This document shows positions 33,256 through 35,706 of a stretch of 35,706 nucleotides of DNA, piece by piece. The stretch spans positions 1 through 35,706 of the forward strand of contig JALOLR010000021.1 of assembly GCA_025455885.1 (NCBI GenBank), read 5' to 3'. Every line of letters begins with the position of its first letter. The first letter of the stretch is position 1. A program made the position numbers and the translations under genes. The notes beneath the pieces were generated by a model. The model saw only the letters and a program-made list of their open reading frames with translations, had not been told where the DNA came from and searched no databases. Origin of the DNA: Acidimicrobiales bacterium. GTDB lineage: Bacteria > Actinomycetota > Acidimicrobiia > Acidimicrobiales > Acidimicrobilacustridaceae.

Positions 33256-33783
33256 CTAGCGACGTGGCGCCCCGGGCTCGAAACCGGCGTCGACGGGCCC
33301 GAGCATCCGCTGCATCACCACGACGTCGAGCCAGTTCCCGAACTTGCGGCCGACCTCGCGCTCCACACCCACGACGTCGAACCCGACCCGGCGGTGCATC
33401 TCGATGGACGCGGTGTGGTGCCCGACGATCCTGGCCATCACGGTGTGGAAGCCCTGGGCGGTGGCGACGTCGACGATCTCGGTCAGCAGCGCCCGGCCGA
33501 GCCCGGTGCCGCGCCGGTCGTCGCGCACGTAGACCGAGTCCTCGACGGTGGTGCTGTAGGCGGGACGGTCCCGGTACACGGACAGCGAGGCGAACCCCAC
33601 CACCTCGTCGTCCTCCTCGGCGACCACCACCGCGAGGGCCCCCGACCGGTCGCGGAGCCACTGCTGTTGCTCCTCCAGCGTGCGGGGGCGCAGGTCGAAG
33701 GTGACCGTCGAGCCGAGGACCTCGGCGTTGTAGATGTCGAGGATGGCCTGGGCGTCCCCGAGTCGGGCGAGGCGGAGCAGCAC
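33256..33783 (-). CDS. GNAT N-acetyltransferase, phosphinothricin-acetyltransferase-like
   Basis: The protein has 175 residues. It has the GNAT fold signature: YSTTVEDSVYV near 76-86, acetyl-CoA-binding RRGTGLGRALL at 90-100, SIEMHRRVGF near 126-135 and the C-terminal GRKFGNWLDVVVMQR. This set is typical of the PAT/Bar-like group that acetylates small amino compounds; the true substrate is unknown. The GTG start lies four bases after the stop of the upstream minus-strand gene, and tRNA-Tyr begins 12 bases beyond its own stop, so all are probably co-transcribed. Confidence 0.87.
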   Translation of the reverse strand: MLLRLARLGDAQAILDIYNAEVLGSTVTFDLRPRTLEEQQQWLRDRSGALAVVVAEEDDEVVGFASLSVYRDRPAYSTTVEDSVYVRDDRRGTGLGRALLTEIVDVATAQGFHTVMARIVGHHTASIEMHRRVGFDVVGVEREVGRKFGNWLDVVVMQRMLGPVDAGFEPGAPRR

Positions 33784-33787
33784 CGCC

Positions 33788-35065
33788 TCACCGTACCGGC
33801 GCGCCCTCCACCAGCCCGACCTCTCCGGTGAGGGCCTCGACGCGGCTCCACGCCGCGATGTCGGGGTCGCCGGTGAGGAAGATCACCTGCCGGGAGCGGG
33901 ACGCCTCGACGAGCTCCTCGAGCATCGCCGGCTTGGCGGCCGGATCGAGGTCGACCAGCGGGTCGTCGCAGATGAGCGGCAGGGACTCCGAGGTCGGCCT
34001 GCCGACCGAGCGGATCCCGAGGTTGGCCCGCAGGCGCGTGAGCGCTTCGGCGGCGGCCTCGTCGACCGCCGGCCGAACCGCTGCCATGGGGCTGCGGTCC
34101 TCGGAGCGCCGTCGCGCCGCGGCGGCGTCACGGACCTCGTTGCGATGGGCGAGGGCCCACTCCACCTCGATGGTGCCCGCGAGCAGCCCCCACTCGGCGA
34201 GCGCGGCCCGGTGCGCGGCGGCGGCGTCGGTCATCTGGCGGCGACGGCTCTCCGAGCCCATCACCCGCTCGACCCTGGCGATCTGGAACGCCATGAACGA
34301 CCCCGCGCCGGCCTCGTCGAGGGCCTCCTGCTCGGCGCGGCGGGCCTGTTCGACCACCTGCCACTGCCGAGCGGACCACGCCGTCATGACGCCGGCCAGG
34401 ATCAGCAGGGGGACGGCCAGCCACCATCCGACGAGTGCGGCCACCGGAAGGGCGAGCAGGGCGGCGTTGGCGCCGAAGAGCAGCCACACGCGTTGGCGGC
34501 GCTGCTGCTCGGCCTGCGCGGCCTCGAAGGCGCGGTGGCGGTCGTCGACCGTGGCCACGAGGCCGGGGTCGAGGTCGTCGACGTCGCCGGCCACCTCGGC
34601 GAGCTCGTGGGCACGTTCGTTGACCTTGTCGGCCACCTCCCACAGCCGGGCCTGGTCGAGGCGGGCGAGGGTGGCGACGCGGTCCTCCACCGACGACCGG
34701 CTCTCCAGGTCGTCGGGCCCCAGCACCATCCGCTTCGTGGCCTCGCCGCGGACGACGCCGCAGCTCGCCGCGAGGTCGGGGCGGCCGTCGACGTCGGCGA
34801 AGGTCGCGGTGACGTCGACGGCGTGGTCGACGTCGACGACCCGGGCGGGACGGCCCGGCGGCCGGAAGACGGCGAGGTGGCGGTCGTCGTCGGCGCGGAC
34901 CTCGAGGTGCAGGCCGCGGCGCCCTGGCCCGATCGCGGTGACGAGGGCCTGGGTGAGGCTCCTGCGCTCGGCGGGCTCGAGGCCCGAGACGACCGCGAAA
35001 CGGGGGTGGAGGTCGAGCCGGAAGGCCCTCCCGTCGGACTCGAGCACCACGCGCGTCAACCTCAC
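33788..35065 (-). CDS. Membrane protein with degenerate RecF/SMC-like ATPase ends
   Basis: The protein has 425 residues. The N-terminus (about 1-45) resembles the first strand and P-loop region of RecF/SMC-type ATPases, but the place of the Walker A motif reads SGLEPAERRSLTQAL with no GKS/T. Two hydrophobic helices lie at about 193-229, flanked by coiled-coil-like segments with many Ala, Glu and Arg (about 126-190 and 234-345). Near the C-terminus, LPLICDDPLVDLD (362-374) looks like Walker B plus D-loop, and VIFLTGDPD like the following H-loop strand with Gly in place of His. It is probably an inactive or non-ATP-using relative of YhaN-like proteins. The GTG start is the best available; TTG six bases on is possible. 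Confidence 0.75.
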   Translation of the reverse strand: MRLTRVVLESDGRAFRLDLHPRFAVVSGLEPAERRSLTQALVTAIGPGRRGLHLEVRADDDRHLAVFRPPGRPARVVDVDHAVDVTATFADVDGRPDLAASCGVVRGEATKRMVLGPDDLESRSSVEDRVATLARLDQARLWEVADKVNERAHELAEVAGDVDDLDPGLVATVDDRHRAFEAAQAEQQRRQRVWLLFGANAALLALPVAALVGWWLAVPLLILAGVMTAWSARQWQVVEQARRAEQEALDEAGAGSFMAFQIARVERVMGSESRRRQMTDAAAAHRAALAEWGLLAGTIEVEWALAHRNEVRDAAAARRRSEDRSPMAAVRPAVDEAAAEALTRLRANLGIRSVGRPTSESLPLICDDPLVDLDPAAKPAMLEELVEASRSRQVIFLTGDPDIAAWSRVEALTGEVGLVEGAPVR

Positions 35066-35118
35066 CTCTCGGTTCTCGACCGGTCCGGGAACCGCCTTGA
35101 GGGTCGCCGGGGGCGGAG

Positions 35119-35148
35119 TTGGGGAGCAAGGGGGGGCCGTGGCATAGT
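35119..35148 (+). promoter_or_regulatory. Probable promoter of tRNA-Thr / tRNA-Met
   Basis: TTGGGG (35119-35124) and CATAGT (35143-35148), spaced by 18 bases, resemble -35 and -10 boxes. Transcription would start about 30 bases before tRNA-Thr. No other good candidate is seen between the divergent minus-strand gene and the tRNA. Confidence 0.45.
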
Positions 35149-35184
35149 GGTCGCCCTGTGCCCGGCGTCTCGTGCGCCAGGCGC

Positions 35185-35257
35185 GCCCCCTTAGCTCAGT
35201 CGGCAGAGCGTTTCCATGGTAAGGAAAAGGTCGACAGTTCGATTCTGTCAGGGGGCT
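35185..35257 (+). tRNA. tRNA-Thr (anticodon GGT)
   Basis: The acceptor GCCCCCT pairs with AGGGGGC at 35250-35256; the D arm is GCTC...GAGC. The anticodon arm is TTTCC-ATGGTAA-GGAAA with GGT at positions 34-36. The T arm is GACAG-TTCGATT-CTGTC. It has 73 bases with T as discriminator; CCA is not encoded. Confidence 0.95.
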
Positions 35258-35290
35258 CCCTCCGGCGAGGCTCGGCCCCGTCGGGGTCTC

Positions 35291-35367
35291 GTCGGCGTAG
35301 CTCAGATGGTTAGAGCACTCGGCTCATAATCGAGTGGTCGTCGGTTCGAGTCCGACCGCCGACACCA
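35291..35367 (+). tRNA. tRNA-Met (anticodon CAT)
   Basis: The acceptor GTCGGCG pairs with CGCCGAC (35357-35363). The anticodon arm CTCGG-CTCATAA-TCGAG gives CAT. The T arm is GTCGG-TTCGAGT-CCGAC. CCA is encoded at 35365-35367. A fully paired first acceptor position suggests the elongator rather than the initiator tRNA. It lies 33 bases after tRNA-Thr. Confidence 0.94.
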
Positions 35368-35431
35368 ACCCGTCTGGGCCCCCGGTCGGGCATCCCGCAG
35401 CACCTGCGAAAGGCACCCAGGAGACAGCACG

Positions 35432-35706
35432 ATGGCGCGTGAGAAGTTCGAGCGGACCAAGCCCCATGCGAACGTCGGGACGATGGGCCACATCGACCAC
35501 GGCAAGACGACGCTGACGGCGGCGATTCGCGAACATCGACAAGGCACCCGAGGAGCGTGAGCGGGGCATCACGATCAACATCGCCCACGTGGAGTACGAG
35601 ACGGGGGACCGTCACTACGCCCACGTCGACATGCCCGGCCACGCCGACTACATCAAGAACATGATCACCGGTGCGGCCCAGGTCGACGGGGCGATCCTGG
35701 TGGTGT
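35432..35706 (+). pseudogene. tuf: Elongation factor Tu gene with internal deletion and frameshift (partial)
   Basis: AGGAG at 35419-35423 precedes the ATG by eight bases. The frame encodes [16 protein letters not shown], the P-loop GHIDHGKTT and LTAA, all typical EF-Tu. At about 35525 the frame breaks: normal EF-Tu sequence resumes in another frame from TTC at 35526 ([17 protein letters not shown]) through [20 protein letters not shown] to the window end. About 14-16 codons plus two bases of the effector (switch I) region are missing, and the original frame stops after 13 wrong residues. It is either a true pseudogene or an assembly error at a duplicated gene; the sequence also runs off the right edge. 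Confidence 0.85.

Noticed and set aside
33206-33851. Alternative minus-strand frames over the GNAT gene
   Set aside because: Arg/Gly-rich shadows; the 33256-33783 frame carries the full GNAT motif set.

Overview
The window is very GC-rich, densely packed DNA with many GTG starts, ATGA/GTGA stop-start overlaps and one probable leaderless start, as expected for a high-GC actinobacterium. The EF-Tu and NuoD1 sequences and the gene order make an Acidimicrobiia-like lineage my best guess; that is inference, not a database result. Thirty-one of the 32 protein-coding genes seen can be given a family or a structural description; the exception is the 99-base tail of a gene at the left edge.

Layout. 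Positions 1-2161 hold the end of an unidentified gene, a membrane-anchored dihaem cytochrome c and a membrane protein of unknown function, probably part of a cytochrome bc-type module. Positions 2166-18080 encode a complete 14-gene NADH:quinone oxidoreductase (complex I) operon, nuoABCDEFGHIJKLMN. A hairpin terminator and a probable leaderless promoter (18131-18219) separate it from a second, strongly diverged complex I operon at 18220-28594, nuoABCDHIJKLMN. This second operon lacks the NADH-input module NuoEFG. It is followed 13 bases later by a MidA/NDUFAF7-type methyltransferase gene, a family known to modify the NuoD homologue of mitochondrial complex I. Next come acetyl-CoA synthetase and a small HAD phosphatase. 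A gene-free stretch of GC-rich hairpin repeats (32268-32583) separates them from a minus-strand group: a degenerate RecF/SMC-like membrane protein, a GNAT acetyltransferase, tRNA-Tyr and YajQ. The right end has tRNA-Thr, tRNA-Met and a tuf gene that is broken by an internal deletion and runs off the window.

How the genes work together. The first operon builds a conventional proton-pumping NADH:quinone oxidoreductase next to a cytochrome c module that would accept electrons downstream of quinol. The second operon builds an 11-subunit, NDH-1/Fpo-like complex with an intact iron-sulfur wire and pump modules but an unknown electron donor.

The most interesting signal is in the second complex. Its NuoD has lost the quinone-site Tyr (to Trp92), the Asp that pairs with the site His (to Gln144) and the C-terminal Asp (to Tyr383). 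Its NuoH has lost the Glu-Arg pair at the end of helix 1 and one E-channel Glu. The residue equivalent to the Arg that NDUFAF7 methylates is present in NuoD2 (Arg69) but is Thr100 in NuoD1, which fits the MidA gene sitting in operon 2. This suggests a specialised second complex I with a remodelled quinone cavity and a dedicated maturation factor.
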